From Pseudaquidulcibacter sp041917055 (lineage in GTDB: Bacteria; Pseudomonadota; Alphaproteobacteria; Caulobacterales; Aquidulcibacteraceae), in the NCBI GenBank assembly GCA_041917055.1, contig JAYRYJ010000010.1, positions 1 through 64,000 of the forward strand: a stretch of DNA of 64,000 nt. Reading direction: 5' to 3'. A program made the position numbers and the translations under genes. Of this stretch, positions 50,819 through 60,304 are shown in pieces. The notes under the pieces were generated by a model. That model did no database searches and was not told where the DNA came from. It worked only from the letters and a program-made list of their open reading frames with translations. Each line of letters opens with the position of its first letter. The stretch's first letter is position 1.

Positions 50819-50944
50819 AACTCCCTATCATAACTTTAAGCGGTTGACAACTAGCAGAAACTCGCTAAATTCAATTCCGAGGTCGAATAATGCTTAATAG
50901 AAGATTTAAAATAAATTACGTTGAGACACATACCATTTAATAAA

Positions 50945-50976
50945 TAAGCGCCCCAATGTTTAAATCGGGGCGCTTA
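50945..50976. terminator. GC-rich hairpin, possible terminator
   Basis: TAAGCGCCCC at 50945-50954 pairs perfectly with GGGGCGCTTA at 50967-50976 around a 12-base AT-rich loop. The plus strand continues AAATTGTTTT and the minus strand TTTATTAAAT, so either direction is only a moderate intrinsic terminator. It lies 9 bases before the tRNA-like sequence. Confidence 0.5.
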
Positions 50977-50985
50977 AATTGTTTT

Positions 50986-51054
50986 GAGTTGGGTTTGGAA
51001 CGGGTGCTCCCTGCTAAGTCGTCACCCATGGGTTCGAATCCCTTCCAACTCGCC
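50986..51054 (+). pseudogene. tRNA-like sequence, possible tRNA-Ser(GCT) relic
   Basis: GAGTTGG at 50986-50992 pairs perfectly with CCAACTC at 51045-51051 as a seven-base acceptor stem, followed by GCC. A canonical T loop TTCGAAT at 51033-51039 is flanked by ATGGG and CCCTT (four of five pairs). CTGCTAA at 51011-51017 looks like an anticodon loop with GCT, and the discriminator is G as in serine tRNAs. The anticodon stem pairs poorly, no D arm or long variable arm can be folded, and the total is about 69 bases. It is therefore probably a decayed or chimeric tRNA, not a working gene. Confidence 0.4.
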
Positions 51055-51062
51055 TAATTTCG

Positions 51063-51166
51063 CCAATAGTCACAAGGACTATTGGGAATTCGAAAACTAG
51101 CGGATCACTATTCAGTGATACACCTCCCTGTCGCAAGGAAGGCGATTATTGCATAAGTGATTCGCT
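51063..51166 (+). promoter_or_regulatory. Structured leader region before the 44-residue gene
   Basis: Three helices can form. CCAATAGTC at 51063-51071 pairs with GACTATTGG at 51077-51085. ATCACT at 51104-51109 pairs with AGTGAT at 51114-51119. Alternatively AGCGGATCACT at 51099-51109 pairs with AGTGATTCGCT at 51156-51166 (11 pairs with one G-U). The last two are mutually exclusive, the pattern of a switching leader. No known riboswitch family was recognised. Confidence 0.4.
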
Positions 51167-51196
51167 GGGTCAACCTTCATGCAAAGGATACTTATC

Positions 51197-51331
51197 ATGA
51201 AGAAAACGCCTAGCGGATATATTTTCCGTAAGTGTATTACCCTCAAAAACGGGAGAAGGATTTGCATGCCAAATGGCCGCGCATTCCGTATCCCAATTTT
51301 TGAAGACGAAAGACAACTTAAGTTGTTCTAG
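51197..51331 (+). CDS. 44-residue basic protein of unknown function
   Basis: This short gene encodes MKKTPSGYIFRKCITLKNGR and continues RICMPNGRAFRIPIFEDE. The body is strongly basic with a hydrophobic/acidic tail. AAGGA at 51183-51187 is a well-spaced ribosome site, and the frame ends in TAG. The pattern of TPSGYIFR, a LKNGRRI turn and GRAFRIPI looks like a small beta-rich conserved protein rather than random sequence. No function is known to me. It is preceded by the structured leader and converges on atpD. Confidence 0.55.
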   Translation: MKKTPSGYIFRKCITLKNGRRICMPNGRAFRIPIFEDERQLKLF

Positions 51332-51349
51332 TCGAGTTATTTATCAATC

Positions 51350-51383
51350 TGTTGATAGGGGGGTGAAAATTCCCCTATCAACA
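51350..51383. repeat. 12-bp perfect inverted repeat between the small gene and atpD
   Basis: TGTTGATAGGGG at 51350-51361 is the exact reverse complement of CCCCTATCAACA at 51372-51383, with a 10-base spacer. There is no T tract in the plus direction, so it is not a standard terminator for the small gene. It directly adjoins the ATP synthase operon terminator. Confidence 0.6.
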
Positions 51384-51412
51384 AAAAAGCGCCGATGAAA
51401 CCGACGCTTTTT
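51384..51412 (-). terminator. Terminator of the ATP synthase operon
   Basis: AAAAAGCG at 51384-51391 pairs with CGCTTTTT at 51405-51412, with two further inner pairs after one mismatch. Read on the minus strand, six T residues follow the stem. It lies 66 bases beyond the atpD stop and could also stop plus-strand transcription. Confidence 0.75.
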
Positions 51413-51478
51413 CTATATCTTTCTCCGCTTAAACCCAAGTCGTTATGTGAGCGAAGCGAGGGCGGCGACTTGAATGTT

Positions 51479-52921
<1,443 letters not shown>

Positions 52922-52962
52922 GTCTTTTCTCACTTCCTAATTCATTTTGCCCAATGGGCTTA

Positions 52963-53844
52963 TTAAACGGCTTGCGCCCCTGCAATAATTTCGGTCAATT
53001 CGGTGGTAATCATTGCCTGACGTTTGCGGTTCATTTGCAAAGTCAATTTCTTGATTAAATCACCGGCGTTACGGGTTGCGTTATCCATCGCACCCATTTG
53101 CGAGCCATAAAAGCCCGCATTGTTTTCAAGCAAACCGCGCAAAATCTGGCTATCCAAATAACGCGGTAATAATGCTTCAAGAATTTTTTCTTCGTTTGGT
53201 TCATATTCATAAACCGCCGCATCAGATGATTTCACGGTTTCGCCTGCCTCAACTTTAACCGGAATTAATTGTTGAACGCTTGGAATTTGTGAAATGACTG
53301 ATTTGAATTTTGAGAATACGAAATGCGCAACGTCAATTTCGCCCGCTTCAAACATTTCCATCAATTTAGCGGCAACCGCACCCGATTGCGCAGAGCCAAC
53401 CGCGCGGGTTTTTGAAAAATCAAAATGATAGACCATTTTGTCTTTGAAAAGGCGCTGTAATTGATCGCGGCCTTTTTTGCCAACAGTCATGATTTTCACG
53501 GTTTTACCTTGATTTTCAAGGTCTTTCACCAATTCACGCGCACGTTTTACGATATTGGTATTGAAACCACCGCAAAGACCACGCTCTGAAGATGAAACCA
53601 CAACCAAATTCACATCATCCTTGCCCGAACCGCGCAAAAGTTTTGGTGCAGATTCAGAGCCTTTTACAGAAGTTGCGAGATTTGCAACTGTTGAAGCAAT
53701 TTTTTCAGAATATGGGCGCGCGGCTTCAGCGGCTTCTTGAGCACGCTTTAATTTTGCCGCCGCCACCATTTGCATGGCTTTGGTGATTTTTTGGGTCGAT
53801 TTCACCGAAGCAATTCGGGTTCTGAAATCCTTTAATGAGGCCAT
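52963..53844 (-). CDS. atpG: ATP synthase F1 gamma subunit
   Basis: This 293-residue rotary shaft subunit begins MASLKDFRTRIASVKSTQKI and continues TKAMQMVAAAKLKRA, and its C-terminal helix contains MDNATRNAGDLIKKL. VSSERGLCGGFNTN is the conserved middle motif. It lies 10 bases after atpA and 41 bases before the atpD start, in the standard order. Confidence 0.96.
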   Translation of the reverse strand: MASLKDFRTRIASVKSTQKITKAMQMVAAAKLKRAQEAAEAARPYSEKIASTVANLATSVKGSESAPKLLRGSGKDDVNLVVVSSSERGLCGGFNTNIVKRARELVKDLENQGKTVKIMTVGKKGRDQLQRLFKDKMVYHFDFSKTRAVGSAQSGAVAAKLMEMFEAGEIDVAHFVFSKFKSVISQIPSVQQLIPVKVEAGETVKSSDAAVYEYEPNEEKILEALLPRYLDSQILRGLLENNAGFYGSQMGAMDNATRNAGDLIKKLTLQMNRKRQAMITTELTEIIAGAQAV

Positions 53845-53854
53845 TTAACCCACC

Positions 53855-55390
53855 TTACGCAAATGTTTTTGAAAATTCGTCCAAGGCAGCTTTGATTTTG
53901 TCTTCAATGCCGTCTTTTTTAATGTCCAATTTAGTTCTGATTTCGGTAGCAAGATCTTTGAATTTGCCGCCCAAAGCCGTGCGAAGCTCAGATTCAAATC
54001 TTTTCACATCGCCCAGTGGAATAGCGTCCAAATAACCTTTTGTACCGGCATAAATAAGAACAACTTGCTCTTCAACCGGAACCGGAGAGAATTGATCCTG
54101 TTTCAATAATTCAGTCAGACGCGCACCACGATTAAGAAGGCGTTGAGTTGACGCATCAAGGTCAGAACCAAATTTCGCAAATGCCGCCATCTCACGATAT
54201 TGAGCCAATTCACCTTTAATAGGACCCGCAACCTGTTTCATTGCTTTGACTTGTGCAGAAGAACCAACCCGCGAAACCGAAAGACCAACGTTAACCGCAG
54301 GGCGAACACCTTGATAGAACAAATCAGTTTCCAAGAAAATCTGACCGTCGGTGATTGAAATAACGTTTGTCGGAATATAGGCCGAAACGTCGTTCGCTTG
54401 GGTTTCGATGATTGGCAAAGCAGTCAAAGAACCATTGCCATTGTCATCGTTTAATTTCGCGGCACGTTCAAGAAGGCGAGAGTGAAGATAGAAAACGTCA
54501 CCAGGATATGCTTCACGACCAGGAGGACGGCGAAGAAGAAGTGACATCTGACGATATGCAACCGCTTGTTTGGTCAAATCGTCATAAATGATAAGTGCGT
54601 GCATTCCATTGTCGCGGAAATATTCACCCATTGTTGCGCCGGTAAATGGTGCAATATATTGCAATGGCGCAGGGTCAGATGCAGTTGCCGCAACGATAAT
54701 TGAATATTGAAGGGCGCCTGCAGCTTCTAAAGTGTTGACCAATTGGGCAACGGTTGAACGTTTCTGGCCAACAACGACATAAACGCAATAAAGTTTTTCG
54801 GTTTCCGAAGCATTACGCTCGTGAGCATCTTTTTGATAAAGAATCGCGTCAATTGCGATTGCTGTTTTACCGGTCTGACGGTCACCAATGATCAATTCGC
54901 GCTGTCCACGACCGATTGGAATAAGTGCGTCAATTGATTTAATACCGGTCTGCATCGGCTCATGAACCGATTTACGCGGAATAATGCCCGGCGCCTTAAC
55001 GTCAACCATTTTGCGTTCGGCATCTTGGATTGGGCCTTTGCCATCAATAGGTTCACCCAAAGCGTCAACAACGCGGCCCAAAAGACCTTTTCCGGTTGGA
55101 ACCGAAACGATTTCACCAAGGCGCTTTACGGTGTCACCTTCTTTAATGCCGCGGTCTTCACCAAAGATAACCACACCGACATTGTCGCGTTCAAGGTTAA
55201 GAGCCATGCCCTTAACGCCGGAACCGAATTGAACCATCTCACCGGCTTGCACCGAATCAAGACCGTGAACGCGCGCAATACCGTCACCGACGGAAAGCAC
55301 GGTGCCGACATCGGCAACCACAGCCTCAGAACCGAAGTTCTTAATCTGGTCTTTTAGAATTTTAGAGATTTCAGCGGCACGAATGTCCAT
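53855..55390 (-). CDS. atpA: ATP synthase F1 alpha subunit
   Basis: This 511-residue nucleotide-binding subunit has P-loop GDRQTGKTAIAIDA, YVVVGQKRSTVAQL and the VGLSVSRVGSSAQ signature. The start MDIRAAEISKILKDQ at 55390 is 3 bases after the atpH stop. The length is typical. Confidence 0.97.
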   Translation of the reverse strand: MDIRAAEISKILKDQIKNFGSEAVVADVGTVLSVGDGIARVHGLDSVQAGEMVQFGSGVKGMALNLERDNVGVVIFGEDRGIKEGDTVKRLGEIVSVPTGKGLLGRVVDALGEPIDGKGPIQDAERKMVDVKAPGIIPRKSVHEPMQTGIKSIDALIPIGRGQRELIIGDRQTGKTAIAIDAILYQKDAHERNASETEKLYCVYVVVGQKRSTVAQLVNTLEAAGALQYSIIVAATASDPAPLQYIAPFTGATMGEYFRDNGMHALIIYDDLTKQAVAYRQMSLLLRRPPGREAYPGDVFYLHSRLLERAAKLNDDNGNGSLTALPIIETQANDVSAYIPTNVISITDGQIFLETDLFYQGVRPAVNVGLSVSRVGSSAQVKAMKQVAGPIKGELAQYREMAAFAKFGSDLDASTQRLLNRGARLTELLKQDQFSPVPVEEQVVLIYAGTKGYLDAIPLGDVKRFESELRTALGGKFKDLATEIRTKLDIKKDGIEDKIKAALDEFSKTFA

Positions 55391-55393
55391 TGC

Positions 55394-55930
55394 CTATGCA
55401 CCTTTCAAATTATTTTTTAGGGCTTCAAGTTTGGTTTTGATGGAATCATCAAAAAGTCTTGAACCGACTTTTACCACCAAACCACCGATTAATTCAGGAT
55501 TTACCTTAGTTTCGATTTCCACATCAGATTTGAATGCTTTGGAAAGCGAAGACTTTAATTCTTCTAATTGCGCGTCAGAAAGCATATTTGCGCTTGCGAT
55601 TTCAGCTTTTACCAAGCCTTTGGCTTTAGCAGTTTTTTCCAAAAAGCCTTTAAACATCGCAGGCAATTCACCAGCACGCGAATTATTTACAACAATTGCA
55701 ATGAAATTCGAAACAATTGCCGATACTTTCAATTTTTTGGAAATTGCCGCCATAACACCAAGTTTCTCAACAGCGGCGATAAGCGGGCTTTTCAAAACAT
55801 TTACCAATTCCGGTGAAGCATTGAATGCATTAATTAAAGCATTGGCATCATTTTCAATGGCATCAACGGATTTCGACTCAGTGGCGAGTTCAAAAAGAGT
55901 TGAGGCATAACGGCCTATGGCTTGCGACAT
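55394..55930 (-). CDS. atpH: ATP synthase delta subunit
   Basis: This 178-residue stalk subunit connects F1 alpha to the peripheral b subunits. It begins IGRYASTLFELATES and carries the C-terminal NPELIGGLVVKVGSRLFDDS signature. It is first in the cluster. The peripheral (atpF) and membrane (atpB, atpE) genes are not upstream, which matches the separate F0 operon of alphaproteobacteria. The operon promoter should lie in the 217-base gap before the TetR gene, but no clear box is assigned. Confidence 0.95.
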   Translation of the reverse strand: MSQAIGRYASTLFELATESKSVDAIENDANALINAFNASPELVNVLKSPLIAAVEKLGVMAAISKKLKVSAIVSNFIAIVVNNSRAGELPAMFKGFLEKTAKAKGLVKAEIASANMLSDAQLEELKSSLSKAFKSDVEIETKVNPELIGGLVVKVGSRLFDDSIKTKLEALKNNLKGA

Positions 55931-56147
55931 ATTCTATTCCCAAATTGGCTGGTTCCATAAATGTGAAACCGCGCTGTTTTCAACATTGCACACTATTAAA
56001 AGTGCGACCTATGCTGCAGTTGCGCAGGCTGTTATCACGGGCTTTTGAACCAAGCAATATTTAATGTGTATTTGTTTGCACCCATTGCCACAAAAACCAC
56101 ATATTATCGAGCGCAAATGCCATATACTTTGGTCGAGAACGAGATTT

Positions 56148-56738
56148 TTAGCGGCAACCAATCCCGCTTTGCACTATTTTTGCCGCAAATTGCGCACAAA
56201 ATTCCGGCGTGTATTGACCGTCGGCCTCAATAAGCATTCCCAATTCTTGTGCAATGCCGATACACGAACGCGTCAATAATTCGATATCAAGGTTTTCGAG
56301 GCAACCTATTTTTTTGAATTCAGCTATATAGGCTTTGATTTCGTTTGAAATCGCCGATTCTTGAGGTGTTCGTTTTGGCGCGTTGGGAACAAGAATCTTT
56401 TCACTTTTTGCATCAATATTCAGATTTTTAAGTTTAAAATCAAAATAATAGAGAAAGGCCAAATGAATAAATTTTCCGAAGTCGCCGGCTGATGCTTCAA
56501 ATGCTTTTTTCAATTCCGGCCTGAATTCCAAAATGGCATTTTCATGCAAAGCGAGGAAAACTTGTTCCTTGGTTTTGAAATAATTGTAAAAAGTGCCAGA
56601 GGCCAAACTGGTTTTGCGAACAATATCGCGAACATTTGCCGCTTCGAACCCGATTTCGTCAAACACAATGCGCGCCGCTGCCAATATGGTTTCGCGATTG
56701 GCCTTCTTATTTGCTTCGCGTTTGATGGGAGTTTTCAT
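56148..56738 (-). CDS. TetR-family transcriptional regulator
   Basis: This 196-residue regulator has an N-terminal helix-turn-helix (RETILAAARIVFDEIGFEAA, then NVRDIVRKTSLASGTFYNYF). The C-terminal ligand domain is divergent, as usual for the family. It is divergent from ftsY with a 93-base gap and upstream of the atp operon on the same strand. No metabolic partner is adjacent, so the regulated pathway and ligand are unknown. Confidence 0.9.
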   Translation of the reverse strand: MKTPIKREANKKANRETILAAARIVFDEIGFEAANVRDIVRKTSLASGTFYNYFKTKEQVFLALHENAILEFRPELKKAFEASAGDFGKFIHLAFLYYFDFKLKNLNIDAKSEKILVPNAPKRTPQESAISNEIKAYIAEFKKIGCLENLDIELLTRSCIGIAQELGMLIEADGQYTPEFCAQFAAKIVQSGIGCR

Positions 56739-56831
56739 GTTTTTCTAATGCAAGAAAAATGACGCACCGTCAAGTTTTTTATGAATGCCAAAGTGTTTGA
56801 ATTGCTTTCGCTTTATCACTATATCAATTTT

Positions 56832-58151
56832 ATGTTTGGTTGGGGCAAAAAGAAAAAAGTCAAAGAGACGATTGTCGGGAATGACGAAATCTCGTCAAAT
56901 GCGCATGCAACATCTATTCTCGAACCGATTGCGGTTTTGGTTGGCGTTGTAAATTCCGAAAACCAAATTGAACAAGCGAAAAACGCGATTGAAAAGCGCG
57001 CGTCCTTTCTGGATTTTATCGAAGAAATTCAAACCACAATTGATGGCGTCGCGATCGCCGCAACCTTGATGGTCAAAAAAGGCCAAAACCGCGAAATAAT
57101 ATTTGCGCCAATCCATGAGGCGGCAATTATTCTTGCTGGTGAAATTTCTCATCTTGGTCAGTGTTTTTTGGTCAAAACCGATGAAAACGGCGGCGCGATT
57201 GAAACTTTGCAAATTGAGCCGCAAGATGAATTGCCACAAACCGAATTATCTCGTGGCCTTTTTTCAGGCTTAAAACGTTCCAGTCAGAAACTGGCGCAAG
57301 GTATTGGCGCAATTTTCACGACCGCCAAATTAGACGATGATTCGCTTGAGGAATTGGAAGAATTATTAATCCTTTCCGATATGGGCGTTGAAAATGCACG
57401 CAATCTTTGCAAAGCGATTGCCGCGCGCAGATTTGAACAAATCGATGAATTTACAATTCGCGCCGCTTTAGCCGATGAAATCGCCAAAATGCTTTTGCCG
57501 TTTGAAAGGTTTGATAATCCTTGGTCGGGCGATGAAACGCGAGTCATTATGTTTGTTGGCGTCAATGGTTCTGGCAAAACCACTACAATTGGCAAGATTG
57601 CACAGAATTTGGTTGATAATGACCATGAAATAATGCTTGCTGCTGCTGACACTTTCCGCGCCGCTGCATCTGAACAATTATTAGTTTGGGGCAAACGCGC
57701 AGGCGTTGAAGTGATTGCCAAGGAATCGGGCGCCGATAGTGCGGGTCTTGCCTATGAAGCATTGCAAAAAGCGCGAGCTTTGGAAAAAGGCGTTTTATTA
57801 ATTGATACCGCCGGGCGCCTACAAAATAAAAGCGAATTAATGGCGGAGCTTGAAAAAATCGTTCGCGTTATCAAAAAACTCGACCCGACTGCACCGCATG
57901 AGGTTTGGCTTGTCCTTGATGCCACCGTTGGTCAAAACGCCATTTCCCAAGCCGAAGCCTTTGCCAAAACCGCAGGAATAACCGGATTAATAATGAGCAA
58001 ACTAGACGGCACAGCAAAAGGCGGCGTCCTATTAGCCCTAACCCAAAAATTTGCCCTTCCTATTCGTTTTATTGGCGTCGGAGAAAGAGTTGAAGACCTA
58101 CAACCCTTTTCGGCAAGAACCTTTGCGAGGGCATTGGTTGGGTTGGAGTGA
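56832..58151 (+). CDS. ftsY: Signal recognition particle receptor FtsY
   Basis: This roughly 439-residue GTPase docks SRP-bound ribosomes at the membrane. The acidic N-terminal region precedes the NG domain: GVNGSGKTTTIGKIA (G1), DTFRAAASEQL, DTAGRLQNKSELMAEL and SKLDGTAKGGVLL. The start MFGWGKKKKVKET at 56832 matches typical FtsY openings. The frame is open from an ATG at 56781, adding 17 residues that do not resemble FtsY. Neither start has a clear ribosome site. Confidence 0.94.
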   Translation: MFGWGKKKKVKETIVGNDEISSNAHATSILEPIAVLVGVVNSENQIEQAKNAIEKRASFLDFIEEIQTTIDGVAIAATLMVKKGQNREIIFAPIHEAAIILAGEISHLGQCFLVKTDENGGAIETLQIEPQDELPQTELSRGLFSGLKRSSQKLAQGIGAIFTTAKLDDDSLEELEELLILSDMGVENARNLCKAIAARRFEQIDEFTIRAALADEIAKMLLPFERFDNPWSGDETRVIMFVGVNGSGKTTTIGKIAQNLVDNDHEIMLAAADTFRAAASEQLLVWGKRAGVEVIAKESGADSAGLAYEALQKARALEKGVLLIDTAGRLQNKSELMAELEKIVRVIKKLDPTAPHEVWLVLDATVGQNAISQAEAFAKTAGITGLIMSKLDGTAKGGVLLALTQKFALPIRFIGVGERVEDLQPFSARTFARALVGLE

Positions 58152-58294
58152 TCCCACAAAATTGGCCCTTTAAGTGGTAACAGTAGTAGATTGCAATCGA
58201 CGCTATTATTCACTGTTGCTCAAATATACTACTGGTTGCGCCAGCTTGTTTTTAGCATTAATTAGACTTTTGTTATTTGGGAGAAACCTGAAAA

Positions 58295-60289
58295 ATGATT
58301 GCCTATTATGCTTCTTCTGGAGACCAATTCATAAATGAACACGAAGACAAAATTCTGGGCGAAATTGCAAGGCACAACTCTTTTTCGCTAATTGACTCTC
58401 AAAAATCCGCTTGGATCGAACAAATTCGAATCCTAAAGGAACAATTAGCATCATTAAAAAACTTCAAAATATATTTTGAATTTTTCATTCCCAGGATGGG
58501 GAAACGCGCCGATGTTGTCATAGTTATTGGGGGCGTAGTTTTTGTTCTTGAGTTCAAGGTTGGATCGGTGGCTTTTGATGGCTCAGCAATAGATCAGGTC
58601 GAGGATTATGCGCTTGATATTAGTAATTTTCACCTTGGAAGCCATAATTTATCGATTTATCCGATTCTTGTTGCAACCAAAGCGCTGAAAAAAGTTCACT
58701 TTCAAATTGAACTCCCGATAGGCCAAGTCGCCAAACCGATATTGGCCAGACCAGAAGATATTGCGTTAATTTTCGAAACTATCATTTCAAATAATTGCCC
58801 GCAAGATTCTAAATTTGATTTTTTGAGCTGGGAAAACTCCGGTTACAAGCCAACTCCTACAATAATTGAAGCCGCAAGAAATCTATATTCAAATCATTCA
58901 GTTGATGAAATAGTTAGAAACGACGCAGGCGCGATAAATCTCACAAAAACCCAATCAAAGATTAGCGAAATTATTGTCACTTGCCAAAATACCAATAGCA
59001 AAGCCATTATATTTGTAACAGGTGTCCCCGGCTCTGGAAAGACGCTTGCTGGCCTGAATGTGGCTACAAATAGAGCATATGGAGACAAAACTTCACATGC
59101 AACTTTCCTGTCAGGAAATGGCCCACTTGTGAAAGTGCTCACCGAGGCCCTAACTCGCGACCAGCATCAAAGGAAGAAAGGGAAAAAAGCGGACCATGAG
59201 CGTAAAGTCAGAAACTTCGTCCAAAACATTCATTTCTTTCGAGATTGGTATCTGAAAGATAGTTCTGCGCCTTCTGATCATATTGTAATATTTGATGAAG
59301 CTCAAAGGGCGTGGAATGAAGCTCAAGCATCAAAATTTATGCAAAGAAAGAGGGGTATGCTAGGCTTTCAAATGTCAGAGCCCGAATTCCTGATTTCTGT
59401 AATGGATAGACACGATGATTGGAGTGTAATTGTTTGTTTGATCGGCGGCGGGCAGGAAATTAATACTGGCGAAGCAGGGCTTTCAGAATGGTTTAGAGTC
59501 TTAGAAAAATGTTTCCCAGAATGGAAGGTTTTCACATCGGATAAAATTCTTAGTCCCGAATATGGAATCACAAAAAATTTGGAAGCGTTTTTAAAAGAGC
59601 ATCAAACTGTCATTTCGAATGAACTACATCTAAGCGTTTCGATGCGTTCGTTTAGGGCAGAAACTTTGGCTGAATTTGTGTTCCACCTACTTGAAGGCAA
59701 TTCGAAAGAAGCAAAGTCATCATATCAAAGAATATGTAACCATTACCCAATTTTTTTGACGCGAAACCTGGATAAAATGCGAAATTGGCTTCGAGAAAAA
59801 AGACGTGGCACTGAAAGAAGCGGCCTCCTGGCTTCTTCCGGGGGGCTCCGTTTGAAGCCTTGTGGGCTCAATGTAAAAATGGAACTGAAGCCAGAAATTT
59901 GGTTTCTAAACGACAAAACCGACGTTCGTTCGTCTATATATCTCGAAGACGTCGCCACAGAGTTTGATGTTCAAGGTTTAGAAATAGACTGGGCTGGGAT
60001 TTGTTGGGATGCAGACCTGCGATTTGAAGGTGATAGATGGATCAGCAAAGACTTTAACGGGACTAAATGGCGAAACATCAATGACCCGGATCGGCATTTA
60101 TATCTAAAAAATTCGTATCGCGTTCTGCTAACCCGCGCTCGCCAAGGCTTAACTATTTTTGTTCCAGCGGGAGATGAAAAAGACCCAACGAGGGCGCCAT
60201 CCTTTTATGACGGTATTTTCGATTTTTTGAAAGAGTGCGGAATTAAAGAATTGAATTATGAATTCCCTAATAAAGACTTTCTTATTTAG
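58295..60289 (+). CDS. PD-(D/E)XK nuclease-SF1 helicase fusion (DUF2075-like)
   Basis: This 664-residue protein has two parts. Residues about 1-160 contain a nuclease-like core, KRADVVIVI (D73) followed by VLEFKVGS (E86, K88), the spacing of PD-(D/E)XK enzymes. Residues about 210-660 are a DUF2075 superfamily 1 helicase domain: Walker A GVPGSGKT at 243-250, Walker B IVIFDEAQRAW at 331-339, GGGQEINTGEAGLSEWF, VSMRSFRAETLAEF, and motif VI VLLTRARQGLTIFVP. GGAGAA precedes the ATG. Proteins of this build occur in restriction and phage-defence contexts; that role here is inference, since the flanking genes are housekeeping. Confidence 0.82.
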   Translation: MIAYYASSGDQFINEHEDKILGEIARHNSFSLIDSQKSAWIEQIRILKEQLASLKNFKIYFEFFIPRMGKRADVVIVIGGVVFVLEFKVGSVAFDGSAIDQVEDYALDISNFHLGSHNLSIYPILVATKALKKVHFQIELPIGQVAKPILARPEDIALIFETIISNNCPQDSKFDFLSWENSGYKPTPTIIEAARNLYSNHSVDEIVRNDAGAINLTKTQSKISEIIVTCQNTNSKAIIFVTGVPGSGKTLAGLNVATNRAYGDKTSHATFLSGNGPLVKVLTEALTRDQHQRKKGKKADHERKVRNFVQNIHFFRDWYLKDSSAPSDHIVIFDEAQRAWNEAQASKFMQRKRGMLGFQMSEPEFLISVMDRHDDWSVIVCLIGGGQEINTGEAGLSEWFRVLEKCFPEWKVFTSDKILSPEYGITKNLEAFLKEHQTVISNELHLSVSMRSFRAETLAEFVFHLLEGNSKEAKSSYQRICNHYPIFLTRNLDKMRNWLREKRRGTERSGLLASSGGLRLKPCGLNVKMELKPEIWFLNDKTDVRSSIYLEDVATEFDVQGLEIDWAGICWDADLRFEGDRWISKDFNGTKWRNINDPDRHLYLKNSYRVLLTRARQGLTIFVPAGDEKDPTRAPSFYDGIFDFLKECGIKELNYEFPNKDFLI

Positions 60290-60304
60290 ATTCATACTTA
60301 GCGT

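Noticed and set aside
50986..51331. Two-piece (permuted) tmRNA gene
   Set aside because: The acceptor strand pairs with sequence directly upstream rather than after an intervening segment. There is no G3-U70 pair and no plausible tag-coding frame ending in alanines.
56045..56233. Small plus-strand frame between atpH and the TetR gene
   Set aside because: No ribosome site, it overlaps the TetR gene antisense, and it has no protein-like pattern.
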